From contig OY744463.1 of assembly GCA_963556145.1 (NCBI GenBank), positions 3,906,001-3,970,000 of the forward strand: 64,000 nucleotides of DNA, read 5' to 3'. Below are positions 1 to 11,226 of this stretch, piece after piece. Each line of letters begins with the position of its first letter. Position 1 is the first letter of the stretch. This DNA is from Hygrocybe punicea. Taxonomy: Eukaryota > Basidiomycota > Agaricomycetes > Agaricales > Hygrophoraceae. A program made the translations under genes and the position numbers. The notes below the pieces were generated by a model. That model made no database searches and was not told where the DNA came from. It was given only the letters and a program-made list of their open reading frames with translations.

Positions 1-215
1 TGCCCATTTGGGCAATCGGCAACCTCCAGCATGGGTTCAAATCGTCATGTACTCCACGATGCATCTATGAGAATGGTGACAGCAACAACATGAAGTAGAT
101 GCTAAGTACAAGTCTCAAAACTTACCATCTATTACTATGCTAACTAATATTGCTATTTTTATGTAGAACTTTCTCACTGCCATGCCAGTAATGCCCCGCA
201 ACACACACAGCCACA

Positions 216-900
216 TCACATCATGGCAACGCCCAACTCAAGGGCTGAAACGATGGATGGCAGGCAACGATGACGACAAAGATGACAAGGGCAGAGATGG
301 CCAATGAGGGGACAACAAGGGGACAACAGGATGACGGAGATGACGACGACCATCAGGATGACCATCCATGGCATGATGACCATCCAGGGGACAATGAAGA
401 CAAGGATGGGGACAGAGATGTGGATGACAACAACAACAAGGACAATGATAACAACGACAATGAGGATGACGACAACGACAACGAGGATGATGACGACAAT
501 GACAATAAGAACAATGACGAGGACAACAGGAATGACAGGTACGGGAACGACAGGGACGGGGATGACAGGGATGAGGATGGCGGAGACAAAGATAAAGATG
601 ACAAGGACAAGGATAGCAGAGATGCAGACGATGGGGACGAGGACGATGGGAATGAGAGAGGTATGTACATCCCCTCCCAACCCTCCTCCCTCTCCCTCTC
701 CCTCTCCCTCTCCCTCTCCCTCTCCCTCTCCCACTTCCTGCTGCCATTCCCTCCTCCCTGCCCTCCTCCCCTTCTCCCACACCCTCTCCCTGCTGCCACT
801 GCCACTGCCACACCCACATCCCACACCCTCTTCCCACACCCACACCCACACCCACACCTACAGCCACTTCTACTCCCAGTCCCAGTCCCAGTCCCTGTAT
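216..900. repeat. Microsatellite block, (GAN)n then (CCCTCT)n
   Basis: A degenerate trinucleotide run of GAC/GAT/AAC type (about 270-655) passes into CCCTCT hexamers (about 665-730) and then CCCACA/CCCAGT hexamers (about 780-895). Long open frames occur on both strands, but they encode only Asp/Asn, Ser/Pro or Val/Ile monotony, so I do not call genes. Positions 1-215 and 901-1,249 show no recognisable feature. Confidence 0.85.
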
Positions 901-1309
901 TGTTTAATTATGTATTTGGATAAAATAATAATTAAATTGATATTTCCATTCTCAGTAATAGTGAGTGGATATGTAATGATTCCAATAGAGAGTGGAGTAA
1001 TATTAAATAAAAAAGGGACAAAATTCCAAGTGGGGTAATGTCTGATTGTGGTATAGATGTTGTTTGGGAAGAAGTAGCTCCTGTGAGGGATGAAGTTAAG
1101 AGTGAGATATTGTGAAATTTGGCTATTCCCTGTGCTTTGCATAATTGCATTTCAAATTATGTTACATTTGTGTGATGAACAAACAGACACATGTTCTTGA
1201 CTTTATATCGCAGTGTCTGAATAAATATTGGCTTGAGCTGTTGTGAGCACTGTCAATGTTGTCAATATTAAATACAAACAGGCAGAGTGATGGGTGGTGC
1301 AAGCCTGTG

Positions 1310-2110
1310 GACCAACATGGAGCCTGGTTGCAGCAAGAGCAACACCCCAGTCAACCCAATGCTGTGGCCAGAGCTGGACCCAGGTCAACCCAGTGCTGCA
1401 GCAATAGCTGGACCCCAGTCAACCCAATCATGCAGCCATAGCTGGACCTGGGTCAACCTACCCTGCAGCAAGAGCTGGACCCAGTCAACCCAATCCCGCA
1501 GCAAGAGATGGACCCTGGTCAATCTACCCCACAGCAAGAGCTGGACCCAGGTTAACCTGGTGCTGCAGCGAGGGCTGAACCCAGGTCAACCTGATCCTGC
1601 AGCGAGAGATGGACCCAGGTCAACCTGGTGTGGCAGCAAGAGCTGGACCCAGGTCAACCTGGTGCCACAGCAACAGCTGGACCCCGATCAACCCAATCGT
1701 GCAGTAATAGCTGGACCTGGGTCAACCTACCCTGCAGCAAGAGCTGGACCTGGGTCCACCCCATCCTGCAGCAACAGCTGGACCCAGGTCAACCTGAACC
1801 TGCAGCATGAGCTGGAACATGGTCTACCCAGTCCCACAGCAACAGCTGAAGCCAGATCAACCTACACTCCATGAACAGCTGGCCCTGGGTCAACCCATAT
1901 ATCCAGCAATAGCTGGTCTTGGTTAACCCACTGCATGGCAGTGCTGACTGCAGGTTGAGCTACCCAGCAGTCATTTAACAGCAAGAGCTGTACCTGGGTC
2001 AACCTACCCCAACACAGTTCCACAGCAAGAGCTGTAATTTGGGTCAACCTACCCCTGCAGCAATAACTGTGCTATGTGTACCTACCAATCGCAGCTCTAT
2101 TTGTGATTGG
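1310..2110. repeat. 33-34 bp minisatellite array
   Basis: About two dozen imperfect copies of a 33-34 bp unit built on AGCTGGACCCAGGTCAACC followed by a variable CCTGCAGCAAG part. Copies diverge and shrink toward 2,100. The 33-bp units stay open in all frames, which gives a 195-codon ORF with an 11-residue period. Because 34-bp units shift the frame repeatedly, the ORF looks like a by-product of the array rather than a gene. Confidence 0.85.
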
Positions 2111-2189
2111 GTTAACCAAAACGACTGGGTCTACTGAGCAGGAGTTGGTGTGCTGCTCCCATCACCTCTGTCATGATCCATGATCCTCA

Positions 2190-2615
2190 TCCTTGTTGCT
2201 GCCATTGCATTGCTGTTGCCACCGCTGTTGCCATTGCTGTTGCCATTGCTGTTGCCATTGCTGTGGGGGCATTTGTGTTGGGCATTGGTGTGAGTGTGGA
2301 CATGGGTGTGGGCATGGGCATGGGCAAGGGTGTGGGTGTGGGTGTGGGTGCAGGCATTGTTGGGCTGGTGTGGATAGTACTATTAGCTGACTTTGTTATG
2401 AATAAATACACTTATGAAGGGCAGCAGGGTTGGGTGCACCTTCTCTGCCACTCTCTTTCTCTTGTTTGGGGGCAGTTCGTTGATGGCAACATGTCGCTAT
2501 GATGGTGGTGGTGGTGTTGGTGGTGGTGCCACCACTGCTGCCGCCTCCAATGGTGCTGGTGCTTGCATCATGCATTGTTGTTGTGGTGGTGGTGGTGGCT
2601 GCCGACTTGGTGGTT
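2190..2615. repeat. Simple repeats (12-mer, GTGGGC, TGG)
   Basis: Three adjacent arrays: a 12-mer GTTGCCATTGCT (about 2,200-2,265), a GTGGGC/GTGTGG hexamer (about 2,285-2,355) and a TGG trinucleotide run (about 2,500-2,610). No gene is called. Positions 2,616-2,870 are AT-rich with nothing recognisable. Confidence 0.8.
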
Positions 2616-2877
2616 GGTAGAAGTGCCTACAAAAGTATTAGTAAATGAGAAACAAATGATAATGAAAATAAAACTGACCTATTTGCCTCAAACACTAGTG
2701 TTCGAGGCTTTTCAGAATGGTGGTTGTTGGTGGCTGAGAATAAAGTTCACTGACTAAAATGGAAATTTGCCAAATCGGCATATGAGTAAAACTTTTGCTT
2801 GAAGCAAAAAATACATACCTGTGGACATTGGTTCAGTGGTTCTGAAATGCTCATGAACCATTTGGACAACCTGGGGG

Positions 2878-2993
2878 TTGCCTGAACTCCGAATGGGACC
2901 CAAGGTTCAGTTCAGCCCAAGGTGCTGGACTGAACTTCCGGTTCAGTTTGGAGTTCAAACCAGGTTCAGATCGGTTCTGAACAAAACTTTGGC
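2878..2993. mobile_element. Truncated hAT-like terminus
   Basis: A stretch of GGTTCAG/CTGAAC motifs ends in CTTTGGCAGCACTA. This matches the 3' end of the element at 26,813-28,563, which has the same GGTTCAG motif array and ends CTATGGCAACACTA. The partner terminus is not visible upstream, so this is a fragment. It abuts the LINE remnant that begins near 3,000. Confidence 0.5.
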
Positions 2994-3029
2994 AGCACTA
3001 GATTGGCAATCCTTGGGTTTGATCCAGTT

Positions 3030-4050
3030 GGCTCACATAATGGTGTCCGCTGGCAGATTGTTGACTTCCTCGATTTCTCTGAGGTGGTTGGCTGATTCCA
3101 GATTGAAGGTCAGTGGAATGAAGTATGCTATAGTGGTGTAGGTCCATTGTTTAACTGATGTGCTGTGACTGAAGTTGGATAGGAAGGTGGCTAGGTGTGT
3201 GTCATCACATAGCCAGGTGGTATTGTCAGTGTTTGCTTCTAAGAGTATACCTCCATTGTGTAGTCGCCTGACTCCTAGGAATTTGAGGGTTAGTGGGGGG
3301 TTGGTGGCTTTGAGTGCCACATTGGCTTTTTCGATGAGATTTGCTAGGCTGACATCTAGGGCTTTCTTAGTTTCTGGTGTGTCTGCAATGTTGAGGAGTA
3401 ATTAGCGGGCTTAGAGTAGTTTCCTGGCTGTGATGTGGGGGTCTATGTGATCAGCAGCAGGTTGTGTGTTTTGGGTTAGGAGTGCATCTTTGTATGACGT
3501 GGTCATGGCTTCGAAAGTGGTAGACATCTTGGCAATGTGCGCTGCCATCTGCTAAAGCTGGTTTTTGGTCTCCATGAGGCTAGTCTCTATATGGCCTGTT
3601 ATTTGGGTGGAGATATTGTCGAGGATGGGTTCCAAAGCTTGACTGACAGCATCTTGGATCATGTCGGTCTGTCTTTTAAGCTTGTTTGTGACCACGTTGG
3701 CAAGTAGTTCCATTTTGGTGTTGAAGTCTAGTGAGTTAAGCAGTATTGTGACAGATGGGATGGCATTGGCAATCGGGGGGATGACATTGTTGTTGTCCAT
3801 AGCCAATATCTGCATTAGTATGCTCAACAGGACAGGGATATTGAGGTCTTGGTTGGGGGGTAATAGGGACTTAGATAGAAGGCAATTAATGGCTTGTTGT
3901 GCCATTTCCAGTTCAAGCTCATGTTCAAAGTCAACTTCTGTTTGCTGGTTGGCCACATGTCAAGAGGCTCTGGTTTCTGGTGGTGTTGAGGTTGTGGCTT
4001 GAGAGTTCTTGCCTTGCTTATTTTTGGCTCCTTTGTTGGAGGTTGCCCAT
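3030..4050 (-). pseudogene. Decayed LINE ORF1 (Tad1-like gag-like protein)
   Basis: Read from 4,050 down, two open stretches (3,552-3,956 and 3,033-3,405) belong to one protein broken by a few stops. The N-terminal half is helical and acidic. The C-terminal half carries the pattern VRRLHNGGILLEANTD followed by LREIEEVNNLP, which is characteristic of the gag-like ORF1 of basidiomycete Tad1-type non-LTR retrotransposons (RNA-binding coat protein). No reverse transcriptase ORF follows: the copy stops at about 3,030 against an hAT fragment. CpG is nearly absent here, consistent with an old copy. Identification is from pattern memory. Confidence 0.6.
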
Positions 4051-4060
4051 TGTCATAGGC

Positions 4061-4665
4061 TCATTTTGTACTTAGATATGCTTTAGAATGGGTTTTGAGT
4101 GTTATAAGAGGGAAAGTAGTTGGGGATGGGCCTATAGCCCAGTGTACAAAGAGCTCCTTTTTCAGGGTCCTAGTATTGGTACCACATGGTTTTGGATCAA
4201 GAACCATCTGTTGTTGGGTTTTGATGATGGATAGCATGATGGTGCAAGTGAGGAAAACTCCAACAGGGATTCCTGAGGTACGCAACTCAATAAGTTTCTC
4301 TTTCACTGCATTGACAATGTCAGGACATCCAGTAAGAACACCAACACAACCACTTGCAGCGAGTGCACATCCTCATTTGACATTTTCAAGTGTTGCTGGT
4401 GTGAATCTGTGGCCACTGAGCCAGTGTTGGATTGTGCCAGCATGCAGTTTGTTGAACTGGTATGGATTTTCACATTGAAGAATTGTCTCCATGCTTCATG
4501 CAGACCACAGGCCCTTTTTTGCAGCCTGTGTGATGTGAATCCATAAGAAGGGATGGTACCAATTTGTGTGTTGTGCGTTTGTTGGAACCACTTTGCCATT
4601 GTTCCTTCCATTGTGCTCTTTTCTCCAGTCCATGCCTTGTCATGAATGGTGAGCCAGATTATCAA
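4061..4665 (-). pseudogene. Unknown ORF remnant, possibly transposase N-terminus
   Basis: Two overlapping frames (4,303-4,665, 120 codons; 4,061-4,306, 81 codons) seem to be parts of one interrupted protein. The segment KEKLIELRTSGIPVGV resembles the region before the CENP-B-type helix-turn-helix of pogo-like transposases, but this is a weak resemblance. The upstream part contains KRACGLHEAWRQFF. I cannot name it. The same coding strand continues on the other side of the hAT insertion. Confidence 0.25.
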
Positions 4666-4725
4666 TGCCTATGCTGTCATGGTGATCCTGAGATATCAGC
4701 ATGTCATTGACTCCACAGAGCTGCA

Positions 4726-6786
4726 TAGTGTTTTAAAGTCTGGTCCAGTCTGGTTTTTTGCCATTTTTGGACATTAACCAGAACCAGACCAGTTAACTCA
4801 TCACACAATTTGTCAAAAACCTGAACCAGACCTATGAGGACCGGTTCATTTTTGATTTTGGGTGGACCCAACTGGTCTTAACCGGGGAAAATCACACTAA
4901 GTATCTAAATAGCTAAATCTTTCTTAATAGTTAATAACTAATGGTTTTGGGGGCACAATGGGCTGTCGGCGACCCTGTTGGTGACATTGGTGAGTCTCTC
5001 TGCACACCCACACACTCTCTTCAACCTCACAAAACCAGACATGCGTCAACTAACACAAAACCGGACATGCGTCAACTGACACATCGCTGTGTGAATGCGA
5101 GGTGGACTGGGGTGTGGGCATTGCAGCCCCATTGATGACAGCATTGGCAGTCCCATTGTGTTGACAGCCCCCAGTGGTGGGGGCATTGGGGCCCCGTTGT
5201 GTTGATGGCCCCCAGTGGTGGGTGTTGGTGTGTTGGTGGGGGCATTGCAGCCTGTTGATGATGGCATTGGCAGACCTGCTGCATTGATGGCCCCCAGTGG
5301 TGGGTGTTGGTGTGTTGGTGGGTGTGTTGTGGCCCTGTTGATGGCAGCGTTGGTGGCCCCATTGATGGTGGCAGTGGTGGTCGCATCGGACACATGGGTA
5401 GTGTGTTGATGGGCACGTTGGTGGCTCCGTTGGTGTGGGTCATCGTGTTGGTCAGGAATTAGCATAGAACAATAAATGAAAAAAAAAACATACTTTTTCT
5501 GCAGTGGGAGTGGGTGCACCAACCCCTGCTGCCTTTTCTCACTTCCTTGTGGCCATCGCGGTGATACGCAGTCTCTCCCTTTGGACATGGAATCTCTCAT
5601 AGGATCCAATTCTACTTTCCCTACGACTCTTCCGCGTCCCGCGTACATGCGAAACATCAGCACGCCGCCCGCGACTTGCCCGACTTACGCTGATTGACGC
5701 GCGCGTGACTGCGACATCTTCGCTGTATCTTAGCCATGCAACCTGGTCTCAATACGCTGAAACACGACCGTTAAACACGTCCTATATGTTCGGACACCGA
5801 GTCCGATACCAGAAATGTAATTCATCCGGTTTATCTTCGTCTTTTCGCTGACTTTCACGTGATATTCACCGTTATTTCAAATCCTTCGCTATTCCATTCC
5901 CGTTTCGTCGCTTTCATGCGATATTTCACTGCATTTCTATTTCACTCATCCACCCTTAAACCCCTATCCCTTTAGAATATAAAAAATGTCCTGTAGTAGA
6001 AAATAAACGAAGAAGAACCCAGTTCTCCCCTCCCCACTAGTTTGCGTCTTAAGTTTTAAAAATCCAGTCATTCTTACTCCAATCTGCATCTTTTCTCGTT
6101 GCGCACTCTCCGCTATCGCGACCCAAGTCATAGCATAGAACCCTCATCTCCTCGCGTCATCACTGCATATCGCGCTGTCATCTAGGACACCCAGCTAAGC
6201 CTTCCGATTCTTGTTTATCACTGCATTGTGATATCGCATTATCTCGTGACCCTCCGCGTTTGTTTATTTGATCATGCATATTATCGCGCATTATCGCGTT
6301 ATTGTCGGGAGTGTCCCAAGTTTCATCTTTTATTATCTCTTTATCCAGGGTTATAGACATGGAAACCGCATCAACCGGTCATTTTGCTGCCATCTTGGGA
6401 GATAGGTACTCATTAGTCATGGTTAGTGTTCTTGTTTGGCCAGCATTTGTGGCCAAACTTGTTGACATGGTCTGTGTGCACACCACACGGCCTATATAAA
6501 CCCAGCCCCACACATGTCATCTCCCAATTTTATATTAAGTCATAGTCTAATTAGGTTAATAAATAAATATTACTTTGTAGCTCACATAGACTGCCAAGTC
6601 CAGTTGCAACCAATTACAACTAGTTGCAACCCAGTCTTTAGTAATGTAAGTTAAGTTATTATAACTGCAACTGGTTTTTTAATGAGAAAGAAGGATGAAC
6701 CTTAACTGCGGTCCAGTTTTTATCTAGTCTGGTCCAGTTAGGTCCTGGTTTTTTCCTGGTCCTATGGACTGGACCTTCAAACACTA
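4726..6786. mobile_element. hAT-type nonautonomous element, 2,061 bp, with 8-bp TSD
   Basis: The termini are inverted: the left end begins TAGTGTTTTAAAGTC and the right end, reversed, reads TAGTGTTTGAAGGTC. The host octamer GAGCTGCA is duplicated perfectly at 4,718-4,725 and 6,787-6,794, the hAT hallmark. Both subterminal regions are filled with GGTCCAG/CTGGACC/CTGGTCC motifs, probably transposase sites. Inside are tandem repeats (5,100-5,420), a degenerate copy of the shared palindrome (about 5,024-5,103) and an AT/CT-rich promoter-like stretch (5,700-6,560) with a CTATATAAACC box near 6,492. No transposase ORF is visible, so mobilisation in trans is inferred. Confidence 0.85.
5100..5420. 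repeat. Tandem repeats inside hAT element
   Basis: Imperfect repeats, roughly 55-115 bp, of a GC-rich unit containing GATGGCCCCCAGTGGTGGG and TTGGTGTGTTGGTGGG. Long ORFs on the minus strand are by-products of this composition. Confidence 0.7.
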
Positions 6787-7260
6787 GAGCTGCACGTCAG
6801 ATGTTTCAGCCTCCAATGCTTTCTTCTTCTTTTTCAAAGCCCAGGATTTATGCTTCCTTTCTTGTGCAATGCTTCTTTTCTCCTCTTGTTGGTTGTTGTC
6901 CTGCCGTTTCTTTTTCTCAGCTAGAATCTGTTGTATTCCCTGCTCGGTCATGGAATCCCTGCACATTTGCTCCAATTTCTTGTTGCTGTTCAACACCTTC
7001 CATTTCCAGTTGTCAAACATCATTTGCTTTAGTCAGATGGGAATGGGTGGTCATGGCAGCAGATCTGCAGTGCCGGTGTGTGTGAGAACTGTCTCAGCTT
7101 CATCACTGCTATCACTGATAATCATTGCCTTGTTCTCTTGTGTCAGAATATGTTGCCACAGCACTAATCAAGATTCAGTAAAAAATCTGAAAGTCACTGA
7201 TGGAACCCAGAGATTCATTTTGAAGAGTGTGGCAATCACTTGCAAGGCCTTATAGTCATC
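6784..7260 (-). pseudogene. Charged coiled-coil ORF cut by hAT insertion
   Basis: A 79-codon frame (6,784-7,023) is rich in Lys/Glu/Gln (segments such as AEKKKRQDNNQQEEKRS) and is probably coiled-coil. Its stop codon is the TAG of the hAT terminal repeat. If the element and one octamer are removed on paper, the frame runs on for about 28 codons past the insertion before a stop, so the ORF predates the insertion. The 7,024-7,260 part is open only in pieces. Function unknown. Positions 7,261-7,518 show no gene. Confidence 0.35.
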
Positions 7261-7518
7261 CTGAAGCAAGTTATCAAAGGAGATCCAGCCCAGTAAGACT
7301 TCATTCAAGCTAACTGGATTGATAGACTTGCCAAAAGTGCAAAAGCAAGTGGTGCCAAAATTCCTGACAAATGGTGATATGTATCCCCTTAGATTTACAT
7401 ATGCTTAAATAAGCTTTTAACTGTTCTGTTTGAGCTTATGCTTTTATTTTAGTACTTATCTGGTCTTTTTACTTTTATTTCAAGCTTATGCTTTTTATAA
7501 TGTTAGAGGGATGGCACA

Positions 7519-9062
7519 TCAAAATGCTATTTCATGACTATGGTGGTCAATATATTTGTTGATGTAGTAGGAATGGAAAGCACTGAGGGTGTAATGGAAA
7601 GTAAAATGATGTGGTAAAGGTTTGTTCCCATAGACCGGCATCAAGTGCACCCCATGCAGAATGGTGTCGACATGGATTACTAATGTAACTCGCCCACCAC
7701 AGGTCATCTCAGGCTTCACGATCCACATCCCAGTAATGTCACAAGGCCTGTAATTGGATGTAATGAACCACTCCACAAGTGCACAAGGGTAAACAATGTC
7801 CAAGAAGGTAAAATCAAAAAAAAATGCACACCCTTGCAATATCTAGTCCTCAGAATCCATCTTGTTCCTGGTCCTTCACTACAAACACCATATCATATCT
7901 TGCTGGGCCTTTGTACCATGAACTTGTTGACTGAATTCTTTCATGATGCATACTGCCAATGCCACAAACATTGCTTGGTGCATGATAAATGGACACCATT
8001 GAGTGATAAACATGCACTTGCCCTGAGAACATTGGGCAGTCGTGAATAGAGACATTATCTCCAGGAATAACAGCGTCTGGATTATATGTGTTGTAAAGAA
8101 ACCACTGAATATATTCTTGAAGGTGTGGTTGGTGGATATGCTGCATCAGGTCCATTAGATCACTTGGGTAACCTCATGAGGTCGTTCTTACAAGTATAAA
8201 TTCTCCCTCAAACTTATCACTGTCCACAGCCCCACTATCATCCTCTGCATTATGCTCATCTAATGACACTGGCTCTGGGTGGGGATGGCAGCAGCCAGGG
8301 TGGGTATGCCCTCAGCAAGATCCACTGGTGTTCCAGTGATATGACCTCTGAGCATCCCATGATCAGTCAAATTGACCTTGGATGCCACGAGCTTGTCAAT
8401 TCTTTAATTGATAAGCAACATTTGACCAAGGGCTTTCCATCAGCTTGAATGTTGCCATGGTTTCTTGATGGCCTTGATGTGCTTTGATTCCGTAATTGAA
8501 GAGCAGAGCCCATTCAGGGCTCTAAACATTTGAATATTCCATTGATAATGATCCAGTGAGTGTTGCTGAGGAAGCACAAAGTGCTCGCGGACACTGGTAT
8601 CAATGAACACTTGTTGATCACATTGGAAGTTGGCAATAGTTGTGTCGAGAAGGCAAAGAGTGTCTTCATCAATTACAGATTGGCGTACATAGTAGCAGAA
8701 GTCCATAAAAGAGCCAAGGGCATGGACCATCTCATCAGGGATGTAGCCCACAATAGCAGGGAGAAAAACCTGCCAATACTTGTGAGTATTTGAGAGTCCA
8801 CCACAGAATGCAATATTACCTTCATGAGGGCCTTAGAATCATCACCAGTCCATTGCTTGAAGTTGCGACCTTGGGGGAATCAGCATTGGCCAGGAAAGGA
8901 TGGTGCCGCTGCAATGCAATGGTCAATATCTGCAAGAATCTTGCAAGCAATAGCCACCATGTTTGTGTGTTCAATATAGTGAACTACCCATGTTACAAGA
9001 TGGTCTTTCAATGTCCCCTTAATCACTTGGTGATGGATGGCTGGGGATAAGAGCTCATTGGG
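7519..9062 (-). pseudogene. Plavaka transposase, C-terminal part (copy 2)
   Basis: Continuation of the gene at 18,506-19,653 after the nested insertion. Recognisable family segments in order: LLSPAIHHQVIKGTLKDHLV near 9,050, RNFKQWTGDDSKALMK near 8,860, NGLCSSITESKHIKA near 8,490, GPARYDMVFV near 7,890, and a C-terminal stretch with GMWIVKPE and YYINKYIDHHSHEIAF. These match basidiomycete Plavaka-class DNA transposases. Frames change several times through short introns and some stops, so the copy looks dead. It is CpG-poor like other old repeats here. Confidence 0.7.
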
Positions 9063-9240
9063 TGAACACAGCCTGGGTAGGCGTGGATTCGTTGTGCAAG
9101 TCCGTTTGTCATTGGGGTAAAAACCCAAAACTCTTTTTTTGTGTGACTATTTACAACAGCCACTACATACAAATAATAGAACAAATAGGGAATATGGTAA
9201 AATGAGTGAATACGTACCCAGAGATATATATGTCTCTACA
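9063..9240 (-). repeat. 178-bp LTR (3' LTR in minus sense)
   Basis: Near-identical to 18,328-18,505, with only scattered transitions such as GTAGGCGTGGATTC versus GTAGGTGCAGATTC. These look like CpG to TpG/CpA changes. Confidence 0.8.
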
Positions 9241-9386
9241 TCCAGTAGGGACACAAATAGAGACTGTCCCCAGTCTCACACAAGGCAAGGAAGAAAGAAA
9301 TAGTGAAAAGAAAAAGGGAGGGAGGGAAGGGACAATACTGAAAACAAAACAAACAAAACAAAAACAAAAACAAAAATCCAATCAAC

Positions 9387-9674
9387 TCAACACAAATCTT
9401 CCAACACAAAGTCTTCCAACTTCTCCAACTGATCCACCAACTTTACCAACTTTTGCTCCAGAACCTTGAGGGCCTTAAGGGATAACAATGCTGACTCGAG
9501 CGCAAGCAAAGTCGCAGCAGGTATGTCGTCAGTGGCAAACGTGGATGTTGGCAGTGTGCCCTGGCCTGCTTCTGGGGATAACGACAAGGGTGTAGTGGGT
9601 ACGAAGTCATGGAGCAGCAGTGTATGGGCATAGCAGGATGGGGTCGAGTGTGGGGTCATGGTATGGGATACCAA
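9387..9674 (-). CDS. C-terminal part of Pro-rich element ORF (leucine-zipper tail)
   Basis: 95 codons ending in a heptad-like segment LESALLSLKALKVLEQKLVK, which suggests a coiled-coil dimerisation tail. When the Gypsy element and one GCCTG duplication are removed on paper, this frame joins in phase with the ORF at 16,717-17,253 (...GASQA then HLVSHTMTP...). It is therefore the distal half of one protein. Function unknown; no similarity recognised. Confidence 0.55.
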   Translation of the reverse strand: MVSHTMTPHSTPSCYAHTLLLHDFVPTTPLSLSPEAGQGTLPTSTFATDDIPAATLLALESALLSLKALKVLEQKLVKLVDQLEKLEDFVLEDLC

Positions 9675-9683
9675 ATGGGCCTG

Positions 9684-10239
9684 TGTTAGAGGCGTGCAAC
9701 TCCGGAAGGATCGGAGTTCTTCGGAGGAGCGGAGACGTCAACTCTTGAAGTAGGTTCACTACTTCCTTAAGTCGTATTGAGAAGACGTGGACGGAGCGGA
9801 GTTAGTCCGGAGTTCCGGACTAAGTATTAAGATAACTAATGAGCTTTAAGGGAAAGCCTTAAGTTTGAGAGTGGGTAAGAAATAAGGAACTCAAGTTGAT
9901 TTTCTGAACGGAGTTACAGAACATTGTAGTTCTAGTTATATACTTGGTAGACTAATTGTCATGTCCTTGGAGACGTGAAGACAATATGAACTCCGGAAAG
10001 AGGACCGGAGTTCGGAAGAAAATAAAAGGGATAAAAGGTTGCTATGTACGGTGACAAGTAAACAAAGGGGAGGAAGAGAAAAGGAGGTCGGAGTAAACGG
10101 AGATGGGGAAGAATAGTAATTAACAAGAGAAGAACAATAACGTACGCAAGAAGATAAGATAAGATAAGATAAGATAAGTCGGCGGAAAAGTCCGGAGCGG
10201 AGTTCGTCGGAATCCGGCGGAGCTGCATGGGATATGACA
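9684..10239 (-). repeat. Gypsy 3' LTR, 556 bp
   Basis: On the plus strand it runs from TGTTAGAGGCG to GGGATATGACA. Its polypurine tract lies at 10,240-10,254. It appears identical to 16,156-16,711, so the insertion is recent. Confidence 0.95.
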
Positions 10240-10254
10240 GTATCTCCCCCTTAG
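10240..10254 (-). promoter_or_regulatory. 3' polypurine tract
   Basis: On the minus strand GCTAAGGGGGAGATAC abuts the 3' LTR directly, the expected plus-strand DNA primer. Confidence 0.85.
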
Positions 10255-10324
10255 CGTCGAACCCTTGAGACGCCTGTGGAACAAAGGGAGAACCGCAGCG
10301 GAGTTCAAAGCGGAGGGCCTATGG

Positions 10325-10331
10325 TATAAAA
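10325..10331 (+). promoter_or_regulatory. TATA box of antisense gene
   Basis: TATAAAA starts 37 bp before the ATG at 10,362, in the plus-strand direction and outside the LTR. It would place transcription start close to the ATG. Confidence 0.6.
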
Positions 10332-10361
10332 CAAACTCCTGGCCAGGAGACAATCCAAAAA

Positions 10362-11216
10362 ATGTCGTCCCCACAATTATCGTCCTCGCAAGAGATAGCC
10401 GCGCGCATCAAGGAGATGGAGCGCGAATTCGCCGAAATGAGGGCGAAAGAGGAGGCAGAAGAACGGAGAAAAGCGGAGGACGAGAGGAAGAAGGCGGAAG
10501 AGGAGAGGAGACAGAAGATCCAGGCGGAGGCGATGAAAAGGGTGGAGGAGGAAATGAAGAAGAAAACGGCGGCGGAGGAGGAGAAAAAGAAAGTGGAGGC
10601 GGCGGAGGAGGGGCCCTCAAGTGCGGAGAAGGGGAAGAGAAAAAGAGACGGGTAAGCAAAGGCACATAAATGAAAGACCGGAGTTGACTACAGAAGCAGG
10701 GCCGTACAATGCAAGGCGTGCGCGGAACGCCGGGAAAACTGCGTGTGGCCCGCGTCCGGAAAGGCGCGGAGTTGCGATGCATGCAAGAAGAGAAAAGCGC
10801 GATGCGAGGTAGATGGTGAAGAGGGTGGAGTGAAGAAGAAAAAGAAAAAGGAGGAAAAGGAGGAATCCGGATCGGAGTACCGCGGAGTGGAGCCCGCGGT
10901 AAAGAAACCGCTGACGAGGACGGAGCAGCTTCTTCACAAGCTGCTCCGGGCGACAGAAGAAAACACGGCGATGTTGGGACGGGTCGCGGAGGCATGCGAG
11001 GGGGTATGGGACACCGTGGAGGATCTCCGCGAACATGCGGTTCAATGGGCCGACCATCTGAGGAACTTAGAGTTCCTCAGAGATAATTCATACGAGCTCC
11101 GGAAGTACACTCCGGAGTCCGAGGACATCGCGCCGGAGGAGACGGAAACGGAGTGGGAAGAGGGGGATTTTTTGGGGAAAGGAGGAAACCTTGAAATTAG
11201 TCCGCGAAAATCGTAA
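10362..11216 (+). CDS. Antisense accessory protein with coiled coil and Zn2Cys6 motif
   Basis: Predicted two-exon gene, exon 1 at 10,362-10,651 and exon 2 at 10,694-11,216, with a 42-nt GTAAGC...CTACAG intron that restores frame; about 270 aa. Residues 10-85 are an almost continuous Glu/Lys/Arg coiled coil. Next comes a cysteine array CKACAERRENC...CDACKKRKARC with spacing CX2CX6CX10CX2CX6C, exactly the fungal Zn2Cys6 binuclear-cluster pattern (10,710-10,805), with basic residues around it. The C-terminal third is acidic. It is encoded opposite to gag/pol and has its own TATA box. A DNA-binding or regulatory role is inferred. If unspliced, exon 1 ends as a 97-aa coiled-coil protein. Confidence 0.7.
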
Positions 11217-11226
11217 ATAGACAGAA

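Noticed and set aside
31..45. tRNA B-box-like GGTTCAAATCG
   Set aside because: No A-box at the right distance and no cloverleaf can be drawn.
216..1038. Five overlapping long ORFs on both strands
   Set aside because: They are readings of one microsatellite in all frames with monotone amino-acid content and no start context or homology.
1287..1874. 195-codon ORF with 11-residue repeats
   Set aside because: Produced by a 33-bp minisatellite; neighbouring 34-bp units break any constant frame.
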